Under the pieces are notes generated by a model. That model did not search any database. It was given only the letters and a program-made list of their open reading frames with translations, and had not been told where the DNA came from. A stretch of 64,000 nucleotides of DNA, taken from the NCBI GenBank assembly GCA_938030895.1, contig CALHIV010000003.1, positions 47,982 to 111,981 of the forward strand. The letters are read 5' to 3'. Shown here piece after piece: positions 17,228 through 26,382 of this stretch. Source of the DNA: an uncultured Nitrososphaerales archaeon. Lineage in GTDB: Archaea; Thermoproteota; Nitrososphaeria; Nitrososphaerales; Nitrosocaldaceae. Made by a program: the position numbers and the translations under genes. Position 1 is the stretch's first letter. Every line of letters starts with the position of its first letter.

Positions 17228-17355
17228 TTCATCTACACAATTGTTATGAGTAACGGTGATACTTGGGTTAAATTAAGTTTAGTTTAGTTAAATTAAATTA
17301 AATTAAGTTAAGTTTAGTTTTTCAATAACCTAGCTTCATCTACACAATTGTGATG
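17228..17355. repeat. Pair of 21-bp direct repeats with CACAATTGTG flanking an AT-rich tract
   Basis: TTCATCTACACAATTGTKATG occurs at 17228-17248 and 17335-17355 (one mismatch). The right copy contains the 10-bp palindrome CACAATTGTG. Between them, 17268-17322 is a run of TTAAATTAAG/TTTAGTTT repeats. With the 29-bp repeats this fills the 309-base gap between trpA and pyrG; no ORF is seen in it. The role is unknown: paired operator sites or a decayed mobile end are possible. Confidence 0.7.
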
Positions 17356-17376
17356 TGATTAGTGTGTAGATATTGA

Positions 17377-18204
17377 TTATACCAACCCTCTAGTTGCTTG
17401 CTTCAGCTCATGAGCAAGTTCTCTGATACCTTTAAGCATAATATCTCTGCTACCATTACTCTTCTCTATTATATTTATAAATGCGCTTCCTACAACTATA
17501 GCATCTGCACCAGCATTTATCATAACCCTTGCATGCTCCTTCTTGCTTATCCCAAAGCCTACTGCTAAAGGCACCCTACCCATGATCAGTCCTTTAGTCC
17601 TCCTTATAGCATCTAGTGTATACTCGTAGAATATATCCCTCTCACCAGTAGTACCATAGACAGATACCAGATAGAGGAAGCCTTTGCTCACACTCGCTAC
17701 TCTATTCAGTCTCTCATCGCTTGTGTTTGGCGCAACTAGGAAGATAAGGTCCATATCATGTATATGTGCAATCCTTATAACATCATCCGCCTCCTCATAC
17801 GTTAGATCTGGGACTATGAGGCCATCTATACCGTTATCCTTTGCCAATGGGATGAATCTATCTACCCCTTGCCTATACACTATGTTGAAGTATGTCATGG
17901 CAACCAATGGCACATCATATGAGCCTCTTATGCTCCTTGCTATCTCTAGCGCTTTCCTTGGTGTAATACCTTTACTCAATGCTTTATACGATGCCCTCTG
18001 TATAGTAGGTCCATCTGCTATGGGATCTGAGAATGGTATGCCTATCTCGAGTATATCTACACCTCCATCTATCATTGCTCTAGCAACCTCTATGCTTGTA
18101 TGCTCATCTGGATAACCTGCTACAATATAGCCTATCAGTGCATGCTCCCCCTTTGCCACCAACTCCCTGAACCTTCTATCTATTGGGTTCTCCCTCCTAC
18201 TCAT
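17377..18204 (-). CDS. trpA: Tryptophan synthase alpha chain
   Basis: Cleaves indole-3-glycerol phosphate to indole and glyceraldehyde 3-phosphate and channels indole to TrpB. Catalytic Glu in [17 protein letters not shown] (~50) and Asp near [15 protein letters not shown] are present, along with the phosphate site [10 protein letters not shown] and [10 protein letters not shown]. Length 275 is normal. Its start overlaps the trpB stop by four bases; it is the last gene of the operon. Confidence 0.95.
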   Translation of the reverse strand: MSRRENPIDRRFRELVAKGEHALIGYIVAGYPDEHTSIEVARAMIDGGVDILEIGIPFSDPIADGPTIQRASYKALSKGITPRKALEIARSIRGSYDVPLVAMTYFNIVYRQGVDRFIPLAKDNGIDGLIVPDLTYEEADDVIRIAHIHDMDLIFLVAPNTSDERLNRVASVSKGFLYLVSVYGTTGERDIFYEYTLDAIRRTKGLIMGRVPLAVGFGISKKEHARVMINAGADAIVVGSAFINIIEKSNGSRDIMLKGIRELAHELKQATRGLV

Positions 18205-19403
18205 CGTTTGGTTGACCTCTCTACAAGATAACGTTGAACAACCTCAACATCTTTATCCCCTCTACCAGAGATGGTGACGACTATGCTTGAATCCTTACCA
18301 TATTCTCTTGCTATCTTCATGGTATATGCTAACGCATGTGCTGGTTCTAGTGCAGGTATTATCCCCTCATATTTAGCAAGGCTCATGAAGGCATCAATTG
18401 CCTCATCATCTGTAGCATTAACATACTTTACCCTACCGATACTCTTAAGGTATGCATGCTCTGGTCCAACACCCGGATAATCTAGCCCTGCTGCTATGCT
18501 ATGTGTATCCATTACCTGCCCATGCTCATCCTGGAGCAGATAGGTCAGCATCCCATGGAGCACACCTTCAGAACCAGCACAGAGCGTTGCTGAGTGTGTA
18601 TTGCTTGCTAAACCATGGCCACCAGCCTCTACTCCATATAGATCTACCTTGCTATCAAGGAACTCATGGAATGTGCCCATTGCGTTGCTACCCCCTCCAA
18701 CGCATGCAACTATTGCATCTGGCATGCCACCAAGCATATTCATGCACTGCTTCCTTATCTCCCTCCCTATCACACTCTGGAAGTCTCTAACCATCATTGG
18801 ATATGGATGGGGGCCTACTACAGAGCCTAGCAGATAATACGTATTCTTAACATTGGTTATCCAGTCTCTTAACGCCTCGTTTATAGCATCCTTGAGTGTT
18901 TGCGAGCCAGAATCTACCTTGTTAACCTTTGCTCCAAGCAACTCCATCCTGAATACATTAAGCCTCTGCCTCTCAGCATCCTTGGAGCCCATGTATATCT
19001 CGCACTTTAGCCCTAGGGCAGCACATGCCATGGCAGTAGCAACACCATGCTGCCCTGCACCAGTCTCGGCTATCACCCTCTCCTTACCCATGCGCTTTGC
19101 TAGCAGTGCCTGACCTATGGTATTGTTTATCTTATGTGCACCACCATGCAGTAGATCCTCCCTCTTCAGGTATATACTTGCTCCACCTATTGCATTGCTA
19201 AGGTTCCTTGCATAGTAGAGTTGTGTTGGCCTACCAGCGTAGTGCTTGAGATAGTAATCCAACTCCCTCTTGAAATCCTTATCCTCTCTAGCATCAATGT
19301 AAGCCCTCTCCAGTTCCTCAAGTGCTGGTATAAGAGTCTCTGGCACATATCTACCTCCAAACCTCCCAAACTTGCCATCTATAGGGTAGTGCTTCAGTCT
19401 CAT
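18201..19403 (-). CDS. trpB: Tryptophan synthase beta chain
   Basis: PLP enzyme that joins indole and serine to tryptophan. It begins [21 protein letters not shown], has the PLP lysine in [17 protein letters not shown] (~91) and the phosphate loop VGGGSNAMG (~236). The 400-residue length and N-terminus show the TrpB1 (alpha-partnered) form rather than the longer TrpB2. It overlaps trpA and trpC by four bases each, indicating tight translational coupling. Confidence 0.96.
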   Translation of the reverse strand: MRLKHYPIDGKFGRFGGRYVPETLIPALEELERAYIDAREDKDFKRELDYYLKHYAGRPTQLYYARNLSNAIGGASIYLKREDLLHGGAHKINNTIGQALLAKRMGKERVIAETGAGQHGVATAMACAALGLKCEIYMGSKDAERQRLNVFRMELLGAKVNKVDSGSQTLKDAINEALRDWITNVKNTYYLLGSVVGPHPYPMMVRDFQSVIGREIRKQCMNMLGGMPDAIVACVGGGSNAMGTFHEFLDSKVDLYGVEAGGHGLASNTHSATLCAGSEGVLHGMLTYLLQDEHGQVMDTHSIAAGLDYPGVGPEHAYLKSIGRVKYVNATDDEAIDAFMSLAKYEGIIPALEPAHALAYTMKIAREYGKDSSIVVTISGRGDKDVEVVQRYLVERSTKR

Positions 19404-20263
19404 GCCATAACAAGTTCCCTTACCTTGTTTTTAATGTTATCACTTGCCATTATAGATGTACCTATGAGGAATGCATCAACCTTATACTGCTTCAAGTACC
19501 TTATCTGCTCCACACTGCTTATACCGCTCTCGCTTATTATAGGCTTACCAATAGCAATGCTACCTCTACCCTCTGCATACTTGCCTAGAATCTTTGCTGT
19601 ATTATTTATATCAACATGCATACTCTTCAGATCTCTGTTGTTTATGCCTATAATATCAGCGCTGCTCTTCAATGCTTCGTTGAACTCATCCTCATCATGC
19701 ACTTCAAGTATAACCTCCAACCCATGATCATGAGCCCTATCTATCATATACTCTAGTGTGTGCTCTGCAAGACCCTCTCTGTATAATGAGGATATGAGTA
19801 GTATACAGTCCGCTCCTGCTCTATAAGCAGCATCTACCTGCTCCTTACTTATGATTATATCCTTCATGAGCAATGGCACATCTACAGCAACCCTTATGTT
19901 CATCAGATACTCTATAGAACCATGGAAGTAGTTAGGCTGTGTTAGTACAGATAGCGCAACTGCACCAGCCTCAACCATATCTCTAGCAATAGCCTGTGGA
20001 CTCGTATACTCTCTTATCCTACCCATGCTTGGGGATGAGAACTTCACCTCCGCTATTATCGCATTCCTATCTCTGCATGAGAGTATAGCATTACACATGC
20101 TTCTCCTCTTATGATGTATTGTGAAATAGAACCTGTAGTGCCCTGATCTTACAGATTCCCTTGCTGCATCAACAAGTCTCTCAAGATACCCTTGCATACC
20201 ATCGTACTTACCTTTGTCCATACCCATGTCCATACCCATATCCCTACCCATATCAATACCCAT
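19400..20263 (-). CDS. trpC: Indole-3-glycerol phosphate synthase with repetitive N-terminus
   Basis: TIM-barrel enzyme of the tryptophan pathway. Core motifs are [14 protein letters not shown] (catalytic Lys), [15 protein letters not shown] (Lys), [12 protein letters not shown] (Glu), [11 protein letters not shown] (Asn) and [14 protein letters not shown]. The first ~22 residues are a Met/Gly/Asp repeat made by a 12-base microsatellite, so several ATG codons are in frame and the true start is uncertain; 20263 is the longest and 20199 ([16 protein letters not shown]) would suit the family. A gap of 83 bases without a gene separates it from trpD. Confidence 0.9.
   Translation of the reverse strand: MGIDMGRDMGMDMGMDKGKYDGMQGYLERLVDAARESVRSGHYRFYFTIHHKRRSMCNAILSCRDRNAIIAEVKFSSPSMGRIREYTSPQAIARDMVEAGAVALSVLTQPNYFHGSIEYLMNIRVAVDVPLLMKDIIISKEQVDAAYRAGADCILLISSLYREGLAEHTLEYMIDRAHDHGLEVILEVHDEDEFNEALKSSADIIGINNRDLKSMHVDINNTAKILGKYAEGRGSIAIGKPIISESGISSVEQIRYLKQYKVDAFLIGTSIMASDNIKNKVRELVMA
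20211..20263 (-). repeat. 12-bp microsatellite at the 5' end of trpC
   Basis: Imperfect repeats of ATGGGTATGGAC on the coding strand give Met-Gly-Met/Arg/Ile-Asp units. It lies exactly over the translation start region, so copy-number change alters the number of in-frame ATG codons and possibly translation initiation. Confidence 0.8.
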
Positions 20264-20346
20264 AATCTACCATACTACCTACTCCCTAATGTGGATATGA
20301 ACAATGCCAATGGCCTCTACTCCTACACCAACCCTTATACCCACTC

Positions 20347-21408
20347 CTACTCCAATCTCTTTGCCATCTTGCCCTCTACCTCCTCCAACCTCGCTATGTT
20401 ACCACATCTTGCTATAAGTTCCCTCAACCTCTTGTATGCTCTCCCATCCATAATACATGCCCTAGCAACCTCTATACCCTCATTGAACGATGATGCCTTC
20501 TTGCCTATCATCAATGCTGCTGCAGCATTAAGTAGTACAGCATCCATAACCTCCCTTCTAGCATTGCCATTGAGAATGTTAAGGAAGATCTCTGCTGCCT
20601 CTCTCCTATCCTTAACCATGAGATCCTCCTTCTTAGCAGTACTCAAGCCGAGGCTATTAGGATCTACCTCCAACTTAACCTCGCTATCACTCTTATACCA
20701 TAGCACTCTATTCATGCATGTGTTTGATAACTCATCCATACCATCTATGGCATGGACTACCATGAACTCCTCCCTTCCAGCATGCTTGAGCATACCAGCC
20801 ATCTTATCCATAACTGCTGTAGAGTATACCCCTACCACTTGGGCATTGGGCATAGCAGGGTTACATACGGGACCTACGATGTTGAATGCAGTCCTTATAC
20901 CCATCTCCCTCCTTACATGCGCTACTCTACTCATCGCTGGATGGAACTTTGGGGCGAATATGAACCCTATCCCTATCTTCTCTATACACTCCTCAACCAT
21001 CTCTCTATCCGCATCGATATTATAGCCTAGATACTCTAGTACATCAGCGCTACCACTCATGCTTGATACTGCCCTATTCCCATGCTTGGCAACCTTGACT
21101 CCAGATGCTGATGCTATGAATGCTGCTATAGTGCTTATATTGAACGTTCCAGAGTTATCCCCTCCAGTACCAGCTGTATCTATAACATAGCCATCGACCC
21201 TAACCCTGATAGCATGCTTCAGCATGATATCAAGCATAGCATTCAACTCATCGATGCTCTCTCCCTTCATCCTTAGCGCTGTGAGTAGCGCTGCTACAAG
21301 TACATCACCTGCTCCCCCAGCGAGTACTGACTCCATACATGAACACATCTCCTCATACGTAAGATCATGCATATCAACCACCTTCTTGAGCATATCCCTG
21401 AGATGCAT
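20347..21408 (-). CDS. trpD: Anthranilate phosphoribosyltransferase
   Basis: Transfers phosphoribose from PRPP to anthranilate. The PRPP loop DTAGTGGDNSGTFNIST (~79), GVKVAKHGNRAVSSMSGSADVLEYLG (~105) and the FIFAPKFHPAM segment are all conserved. Its ATG follows trpG by five bases, with a Shine-Dalgarno-like AGAGGTGAT across the trpG stop. Length 353 is usual. No trpF follows it. Confidence 0.94.
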   Translation of the reverse strand: MHLRDMLKKVVDMHDLTYEEMCSCMESVLAGGAGDVLVAALLTALRMKGESIDELNAMLDIMLKHAIRVRVDGYVIDTAGTGGDNSGTFNISTIAAFIASASGVKVAKHGNRAVSSMSGSADVLEYLGYNIDADREMVEECIEKIGIGFIFAPKFHPAMSRVAHVRREMGIRTAFNIVGPVCNPAMPNAQVVGVYSTAVMDKMAGMLKHAGREEFMVVHAIDGMDELSNTCMNRVLWYKSDSEVKLEVDPNSLGLSTAKKEDLMVKDRREAAEIFLNILNGNARREVMDAVLLNAAAALMIGKKASSFNEGIEVARACIMDGRAYKRLRELIARCGNIARLEEVEGKMAKRLE

Positions 21409-21413
21409 CTAGA

Positions 21414-22019
21414 TCACCTCTTCACCATGGATAGGAAGTTAATCACTAACCTGTCACCATCCTCAGTGAGTATAGACTCTGGATGGAACTGTACACCAAA
21501 GAGTAGATGCTCCTTATGCTTAATACCCATTATCTCCCCATCATCTATAGAGTATGCTGTAACCTCAAGGCTAGATGGTATGGTGTTTGGATCTGCTACC
21601 AGAGAGTGGTACCTAGTTGCCTTGAATGGGTTACTCATGCCCTGAAAGACACCACTCCCATCATGCCTTATCATGCTAGTCTTACCATGTCTAGGGGTCT
21701 TTGCCCTAACCACTCTTCCTCCAAATAGATGCACTATACCCTGATGCCCTAAACATACTCCAAGTATTGGTAGTTTATCATAAAGGTTAAGTATTACATC
21801 TGCAGATACACCAAAGTCCCTCCTGTTTGCTGGATGCCCTGGTCCTGGGGATATGACTATAGCATCTGGATCTAGCATGATTATCTCCCCTAGAGTTACC
21901 TTATCGTTCCTGAAGACTAGGGGCTCTATAGCATCATGCATTATGCTACTCATGCTTCCTATCTGCTGTGCAAGGTTGTATGTGAACGAGTCGTAATTAT
22001 CTATTATTACTATCTTCAT
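21414..22019 (-). CDS. trpG: Anthranilate synthase component II (glutaminase)
   Basis: Class I glutamine amidotransferase that feeds ammonia to TrpE. It has DNYDSFTYNLAQ at the N-terminus, the oxyanion SPGPGHP, nucleophile Cys in LGVCLGHQGI (~89) and His/Glu in GVQFHPESILT (~177). A separate para-aminobenzoate role cannot be excluded but the operon context is tryptophan. It overlaps trpE by four bases (ATGA). Confidence 0.93.
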   Translation of the reverse strand: MKIVIIDNYDSFTYNLAQQIGSMSSIMHDAIEPLVFRNDKVTLGEIIMLDPDAIVISPGPGHPANRRDFGVSADVILNLYDKLPILGVCLGHQGIVHLFGGRVVRAKTPRHGKTSMIRHDGSGVFQGMSNPFKATRYHSLVADPNTIPSSLEVTAYSIDDGEIMGIKHKEHLLFGVQFHPESILTEDGDRLVINFLSMVKR

Positions 22020-23431
22020 CTTGCATTAACCCTCCTTAATGCTTCAAGTAACGCATTCGCCTTATGCTCTGTCTCTGCCCACTCATTCTCTGCTACAGAG
22101 TCAGCAACTATCCCTGCTCCAGACTGTACATATGCATCATTACCATTCATGAACATAGACCTTATCGCTATAGCAAAGTCACAGTTTCCATTGGATGAGA
22201 AGTAACCCACCGCCCCAGCATAGGGCCCCCTTGCTATAGGTTCTAACTCATCTATAACCTCCATTGCTCTGACCTTTGGTGCACCAGATACAGTGCCAGC
22301 AGGGAATACTGCTCTGAATGCCTCATACGCATCGCAGTCATCCCTCAATATACCTTTAACATGACTGACCATATGCTGTACATGGCTGAACCTCTTCACA
22401 ACCATCAACTCATCAACATTGACGGTACCCCATCTGCACACTCTACCAAGATCGTTCCTTGCTAGATCAACTAGCATTGTATGCTCTGCAACCTCCTTCT
22501 CATCCCTCAACATCTCATCCCTAAGCATTGCGTTCTTCTCTTCATCTCCCTCGACTATCCTTCTCGTACCTGCTATCGGGAATGTCTCTGCTATACTGCC
22601 AGTAACCCTTACAAGCATCTCTGGGCTCGAGCCTACTATGCATCTATCACCCATCTTGAGATAGTACATGTATGGAGATGGGTTTATGCTTCTCAGCATA
22701 GAGTAGAATGGGATAGGGTAGCCTTTAACATTGAACTCGAACCTCTTTGAGAGCACAACCTGATATATATCCCCAGCGTATATGTACTCTTTAGCCTTCT
22801 CAACCATACTTATGAACCTCTCCTTGCTTATGTTCCTTATAGGCTCAGTGCTAGCAAACAAGGTTCTATCATTACTATAGTCACTAACAGAGGATCCTCT
22901 CTCATACTTTAAACCAAGTAGATGATCGTATCCCTTCCTACCCTTCCCATCTATGCTGAAGTAGTAAACACCCTTGTTGATATGATCGAAGACTATACCA
23001 TCGTTGTATATGCAGAACTCCATATATGGATAGTCTCTAAGCATTCTAGCATCTAACCTCTCCCAGTACCTTATTGCATCATAGCAGACATATCCTACAG
23101 CACCACAAGCATATCTGAACCTTCTATCCTTAACCTTTGGGATTATGCTCCTTATGTATGCTAGAGCATCAACCTCCTCGAGCCTGTATGACTCCTTGCT
23201 ACCATTGAGGTTATCTATGTATAATCTATTAGCATCAGAGTATACCCTTGCATATGGTTCAAAGCCTATTATAGAGATCTCAGCCATCTCCGTTGGCCCT
23301 GTAAGAGACTCTAGTAGGAATGCATACTCATAGCAGCCATGTATAAGCTTGAAGATATCGAATGGGCGTAGTGATGTATCAACTCTCTTAAAACTTATGC
23401 TGGTTACTCCAAAGGTATCCACCCATAGCAC
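22016..23431 (-). CDS. trpE: Anthranilate synthase component I
   Basis: Chorismate-utilising enzyme that makes anthranilate. The C-terminal half has IYQVVLSKRFEF, the PSPYMYYLKMGD loop, IAGTRRIVEGDEEKN and the GAPKVRAMEVIDELEP signature; an N-terminal LLES(L) motif of the feedback site is visible as FLLESLTGP (~38). It is the first gene of trpEGDCBA. The start GTG at 23431 lies ~20 bases after TTTTTATATATTG (minus strand, ~23445-23457); a GTG three codons on is equally compatible with a leaderless message. Confidence 0.94.
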   Translation of the reverse strand: MLWVDTFGVTSISFKRVDTSLRPFDIFKLIHGCYEYAFLLESLTGPTEMAEISIIGFEPYARVYSDANRLYIDNLNGSKESYRLEEVDALAYIRSIIPKVKDRRFRYACGAVGYVCYDAIRYWERLDARMLRDYPYMEFCIYNDGIVFDHINKGVYYFSIDGKGRKGYDHLLGLKYERGSSVSDYSNDRTLFASTEPIRNISKERFISMVEKAKEYIYAGDIYQVVLSKRFEFNVKGYPIPFYSMLRSINPSPYMYYLKMGDRCIVGSSPEMLVRVTGSIAETFPIAGTRRIVEGDEEKNAMLRDEMLRDEKEVAEHTMLVDLARNDLGRVCRWGTVNVDELMVVKRFSHVQHMVSHVKGILRDDCDAYEAFRAVFPAGTVSGAPKVRAMEVIDELEPIARGPYAGAVGYFSSNGNCDFAIAIRSMFMNGNDAYVQSGAGIVADSVAENEWAETEHKANALLEALRRVNAR

Positions 23432-23493
23432 TACTCTCCCTTCAATATATAAAAACTTTCTGGTAAATTATATTTGGTGTATATACTCTCTTC

Positions 23494-24048
23494 TCACTCC
23501 TTTATCCTATTTATCCTCTCTACTATACTCTCTGCTATATGCTCATAATGGCCATGCTTATCATGCATAACCTCATGCTCAACCTTCTCATACCCTTTAC
23601 TTAGCTCACCGCTCTTGCTTCCAAGCATCATATCTGCTATGTTGAATAGTATATTATTCTCCTTGAAGATGTGATGCTGCATGAGCATTATGTACTCCTC
23701 TATACCTGCTATAACCTCATCTATGCTGGATGAGCCATGTTTATACCTTGATAGCGCATCCTCTATCCTTGCCAGTATCTCTCTCCCTTGCTTATGCTCC
23801 CTGAGCATAACTGCTATTGGGCCCTCATCCTTTGGCATCCCTGCAGCGTTCAGTGCTGGGAAGAGGACATCCTCCTCCTTGCCATGATGGCACCTATCTG
23901 TGAAGTTCTTGGCAAACTCTATAGTATCATCTATAACCTCCAATGGTAACTCTTTACCTTCTCTTAGTACAGTTCTCAAGACGTCCATGGCAGTGAGAAC
24001 CTTCATTATGATCTCATGGTCCCTCCTCAACTCGCCAGTAGCGCTCAT
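23494..24048 (-). CDS. Hemerythrin-like HHE protein
   Basis: Four-helix di-iron protein. His residues are well placed: RRDHEII (~10), CHHGKEEDVLFPAL (~53-62), LREHKQGREI and QHHIFKENNILF (~123), the usual H/HxxxE/H/HxxxE set. The C-terminus is rich in His (HDKHGHYEH). Such proteins sense or carry O2, or repair iron-sulfur damage by NO. Start taken at MSATGELRRDH (24048), the family-typical N-terminus, rather than the ATG at 24060. It stands alone between trpE and tfb. Confidence 0.83.
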   Translation of the reverse strand: MSATGELRRDHEIIMKVLTAMDVLRTVLREGKELPLEVIDDTIEFAKNFTDRCHHGKEEDVLFPALNAAGMPKDEGPIAVMLREHKQGREILARIEDALSRYKHGSSSIDEVIAGIEEYIMLMQHHIFKENNILFNIADMMLGSKSGELSKGYEKVEHEVMHDKHGHYEHIAESIVERINRIKE

Positions 24049-24234
24049 AATATCTAGCATCGCTTGGTATATTAATATTCATTACTAGTTACTATACACC
24101 TCTTTGTTAAACATGTATGTTAACGATAAGATGGATAAAGTTTATAATCGATAGTACAAGCGATAAGGTAGGATAAAAGTTTATAGTAAGATTTAAATAT
24201 AACTATCACTATAATTATCTTGCATATAAGATTT

Positions 24235-25161
24235 ATGGTGAGCAATATGGTGGTGGATAGAACACTGTTATCGGATAAGTGCCCAAGATGTGGAAAAGGT
24301 CCACTGGTTACAGATAATGCAACAGGGGAGATGTTCTGTGGAAACTGTGGGTATGTTGTATCAGAGCGAATAGAAGAGTTAGGACCAGAGTGGAGAGCAT
24401 TCAGCAAGGAGGAGCATGAGGATAGGAGTAGAACAGGTATACCAACAAGCCTAGCAATGCATGATATGGGGCTAGCAACAGTTATAGGTCCAATAGACAA
24501 GGATGCCTCTGGCAAGCCATTATCAACAGCGATAAGAAGCACGATAGAGAGGTTAAGGACATGGGATAGTAGGAGCCAAGTCCATGAGCCATTGGATAGG
24601 AACTTTAGGCAGGCATTCTCCGAACTCGATAGGCTGAAGGATAAGCTCGCTGTAGGCGAGAGTGTGATAGAGAAGGCTGCCTACATCTACAGGAAGGCTT
24701 TGGAGAAAGGGCTGGTTAGAGGTAGGAGTATATCAGCGTTGGTAGCAGCAGCATTATATGCAGCATGTAGGGATACCGAGACCCCCAGAACATTGAAGGA
24801 TATAGCAAATGCAAGCAACATAAAGAAGAAGGATATAGCAAGATGCTACAGACTGCTAATAAGAGAACTTGATCTACAGATGCCTGTAGTGGATCCCATC
24901 AAGTGTGTTAGCAGGATAGCAAGCAAGGCAGGGCTTACCGAGAGGACCAAGAGGACCGCTATAGAGATACTGAAGAGGGCAGAAGAGGCAAAGATCTCAG
25001 CGGGCAAGGACCCTATGGGCTTAGCGGCAGCAGCGCTCTATGTAGCATGTGTGATGCATGGTGAGAATAAGACCCAGAAGGATGTTGCAGAAGCAGCAGG
25101 GGTGACAGAGGTAACTATAAGGAATAGGTACAAGGGCTTAAAGCTAGCCCTTAAACTCTAA
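24235..25161 (+). CDS. tfb: Transcription initiation factor IIB
   Basis: Bridges TBP-bound promoter and RNA polymerase. The N-terminal zinc ribbon CPRCGKGPL...CGNCG is followed by a B-reader/linker (EWRAFSKEEHEDRSRTG) and two cyclin repeats (~105-300) ending in the recognition helix TQKDVAEAAGVTEVTIRNRYK. ATG at 24235 preferred over the TTG at 24220: TTTAAATA at ~24192-24199. Thaumarchaeota often encode several TFBs; this is a full-length one. Its last 18 bases overlap the convergent gene. Confidence 0.95.
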   Translation: MVSNMVVDRTLLSDKCPRCGKGPLVTDNATGEMFCGNCGYVVSERIEELGPEWRAFSKEEHEDRSRTGIPTSLAMHDMGLATVIGPIDKDASGKPLSTAIRSTIERLRTWDSRSQVHEPLDRNFRQAFSELDRLKDKLAVGESVIEKAAYIYRKALEKGLVRGRSISALVAAALYAACRDTETPRTLKDIANASNIKKKDIARCYRLLIRELDLQMPVVDPIKCVSRIASKAGLTERTKRTAIEILKRAEEAKISAGKDPMGLAAAALYVACVMHGENKTQKDVAEAAGVTEVTIRNRYKGLKLALKL

Positions 25162-25674
25162 TTTTTTAAGGAGCTCATACCTTTCTTTTATATTGAGTTC
25201 TATCTCTCCAGTTAGGAAGCATAACTCTTCAATCTCACTCTCGTTCATGTATGTATCCTTTACGCTAGTGATGTAGTTATTAAGCAACTTTAGGTTAGAG
25301 GTCATCTCACTATCTATATTTATGAGTGTCATGAGCATCGCTTTATTAACCATCCCGTTCTCTCCCACCATATACTCGTATGCCTTTGGTATGTGCTTTA
25401 CATCCTGTAGTATGCGCTTTAGGGTATGTATGACCTCATTCAACCTATCATCATTGCTGTTATTGCTCTCGTTATTATTGATGACCTTTAAGCCTTTTAT
25501 ACAATCCTCTAGATTCATCCTTATATAATGCATTATATACTTGCCTACCTCCTTCATCTCAACACTACTACCCTTACCATTATTAAGAGACTTTTGTAAT
25601 ATAGTAGCAATCCTTATGATATTGTTCGAGTTATAAGCGAATCTTTTGTAGTTCGCATCCATCCCTTTGCCCAT
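25144..25674 (-). CDS. Unknown helical protein, 176 aa
   Basis: Almost entirely predicted helix with a charged Asn/Ser-rich loop (NNNESNNSNDDR, ~80-91) between two helical halves; no membrane segment or cysteine cluster of note. The heptad-like Leu/Ile spacing suggests a coiled coil or helical bundle. It converges on and overlaps tfb by 18 bases. Not recognised. Confidence 0.6.
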   Translation of the reverse strand: MGKGMDANYKRFAYNSNNIIRIATILQKSLNNGKGSSVEMKEVGKYIMHYIRMNLEDCIKGLKVINNNESNNSNDDRLNEVIHTLKRILQDVKHIPKAYEYMVGENGMVNKAMLMTLINIDSEMTSNLKLLNNYITSVKDTYMNESEIEELCFLTGEIELNIKERYELLKKLEFKG

Positions 25675-25744
25675 CTAGATAGAGAAGGATATCGCCTCTT
25701 AAATACATTATTCATAGGCTAATAGTGAAATACAATTGGATGGT

Positions 25745-25800
25745 ACCTACTTCCTTACTTACTTACCTACTTCCTTACTTACTTGCCAACTTCCTTCCTT
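25745..25800. repeat. 20-bp tandem repeats downstream of dcd
   Basis: Two perfect copies of ACCTACTTCCTTACTTACTT at 25745-25764 and 25765-25784, followed by a degenerate third copy to 25800. Pyrimidine-rich on the plus strand and purine-rich as the tail of the dcd transcript. Probably slip-generated; too short and without spacers, so not CRISPR. Confidence 0.8.
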
Positions 25801-25802
25801 AC

Positions 25803-26321
25803 CTACATGACCCTTCTAGATGCTATCATTTCGAGCATCTTCATGTTGAATACAGAGTCGAACTCCCTTAATACAGATATGTACATCTTTACCTCATCAT
25901 CGCTCATGTACTGGAACTGGTACTCCCCTTCGTATGGACTCGGCTTGCCTATGCGCTCTATGAACTCTATATGCATAAAGGGGTCACCACGCCTTATCGT
26001 TATAGGCCTCCTTTCATTGTTAAGGTTCACAACCTCTAGCACTATCCTTCCTACAAAACCACTGTGAACCTTTGCAGCATTAAGGAACGATAGACCAAGT
26101 CTACCATATCTGCTCTTTGCTGTTAGGTGTGCTACATAGTTTGGAGGAGCGAATACCACCTCATAAGAGATGACATTCTTATGCTCCAGATAGTTGAGTG
26201 TTACATCATCCTTGACTGTCAGTATATAACCATCTCCATCGAGTAGCATAGGGTTGAACGGATGTATGCACTTGTACCGTTCTATCAGCCTTGTAAGTTC
26301 ATCCTTACCTATAACTGCCAT
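25803..26321 (-). CDS. dcd: dCTP deaminase / dUTPase family protein
   Basis: Trimeric enzyme of deoxynucleotide sanitation that turns dCTP into dUTP (or also removes pyrophosphate). Motifs: DGDGYILTVKDDV (~30), AKSRYGRLGLSFLNA (~88-102) where RSSLGRLG is usual, and GFVGRIVLEVVNL with the catalytic Glu. The C-terminus has the Tyr-containing YQFQYMSDDEV segment. The 172-residue length is normal. Because the SRYGRLG motif departs slightly from the classical one, dCTP deaminase versus dUTPase cannot be settled. Confidence 0.75.
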   Translation of the reverse strand: MAVIGKDELTRLIERYKCIHPFNPMLLDGDGYILTVKDDVTLNYLEHKNVISYEVVFAPPNYVAHLTAKSRYGRLGLSFLNAAKVHSGFVGRIVLEVVNLNNERRPITIRRGDPFMHIEFIERIGKPSPYEGEYQFQYMSDDEVKMYISVLREFDSVFNMKMLEMIASRRVM

Positions 26322-26382
26322 GCCTATCCCCTCTCAGTCTTTCTATATACATTACCAGATAAAGCATTTTACACAACATACT

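Noticed and set aside
17068..17376. trp attenuator or riboswitch
   Set aside because: The region is downstream of trpA and upstream of pyrG; no leader peptide or known aptamer pattern was visible.
20192..21025. 277-codon plus-strand ORF rich in His/Thr/Ser
   Set aside because: It lies opposite trpD and the trpC repeat, and its composition is the mirror of those codons; the trp genes are certain.
25745..25800. Possible CRISPR array
   Set aside because: Tandem 20-bp units without spacers; simple slippage repeat.
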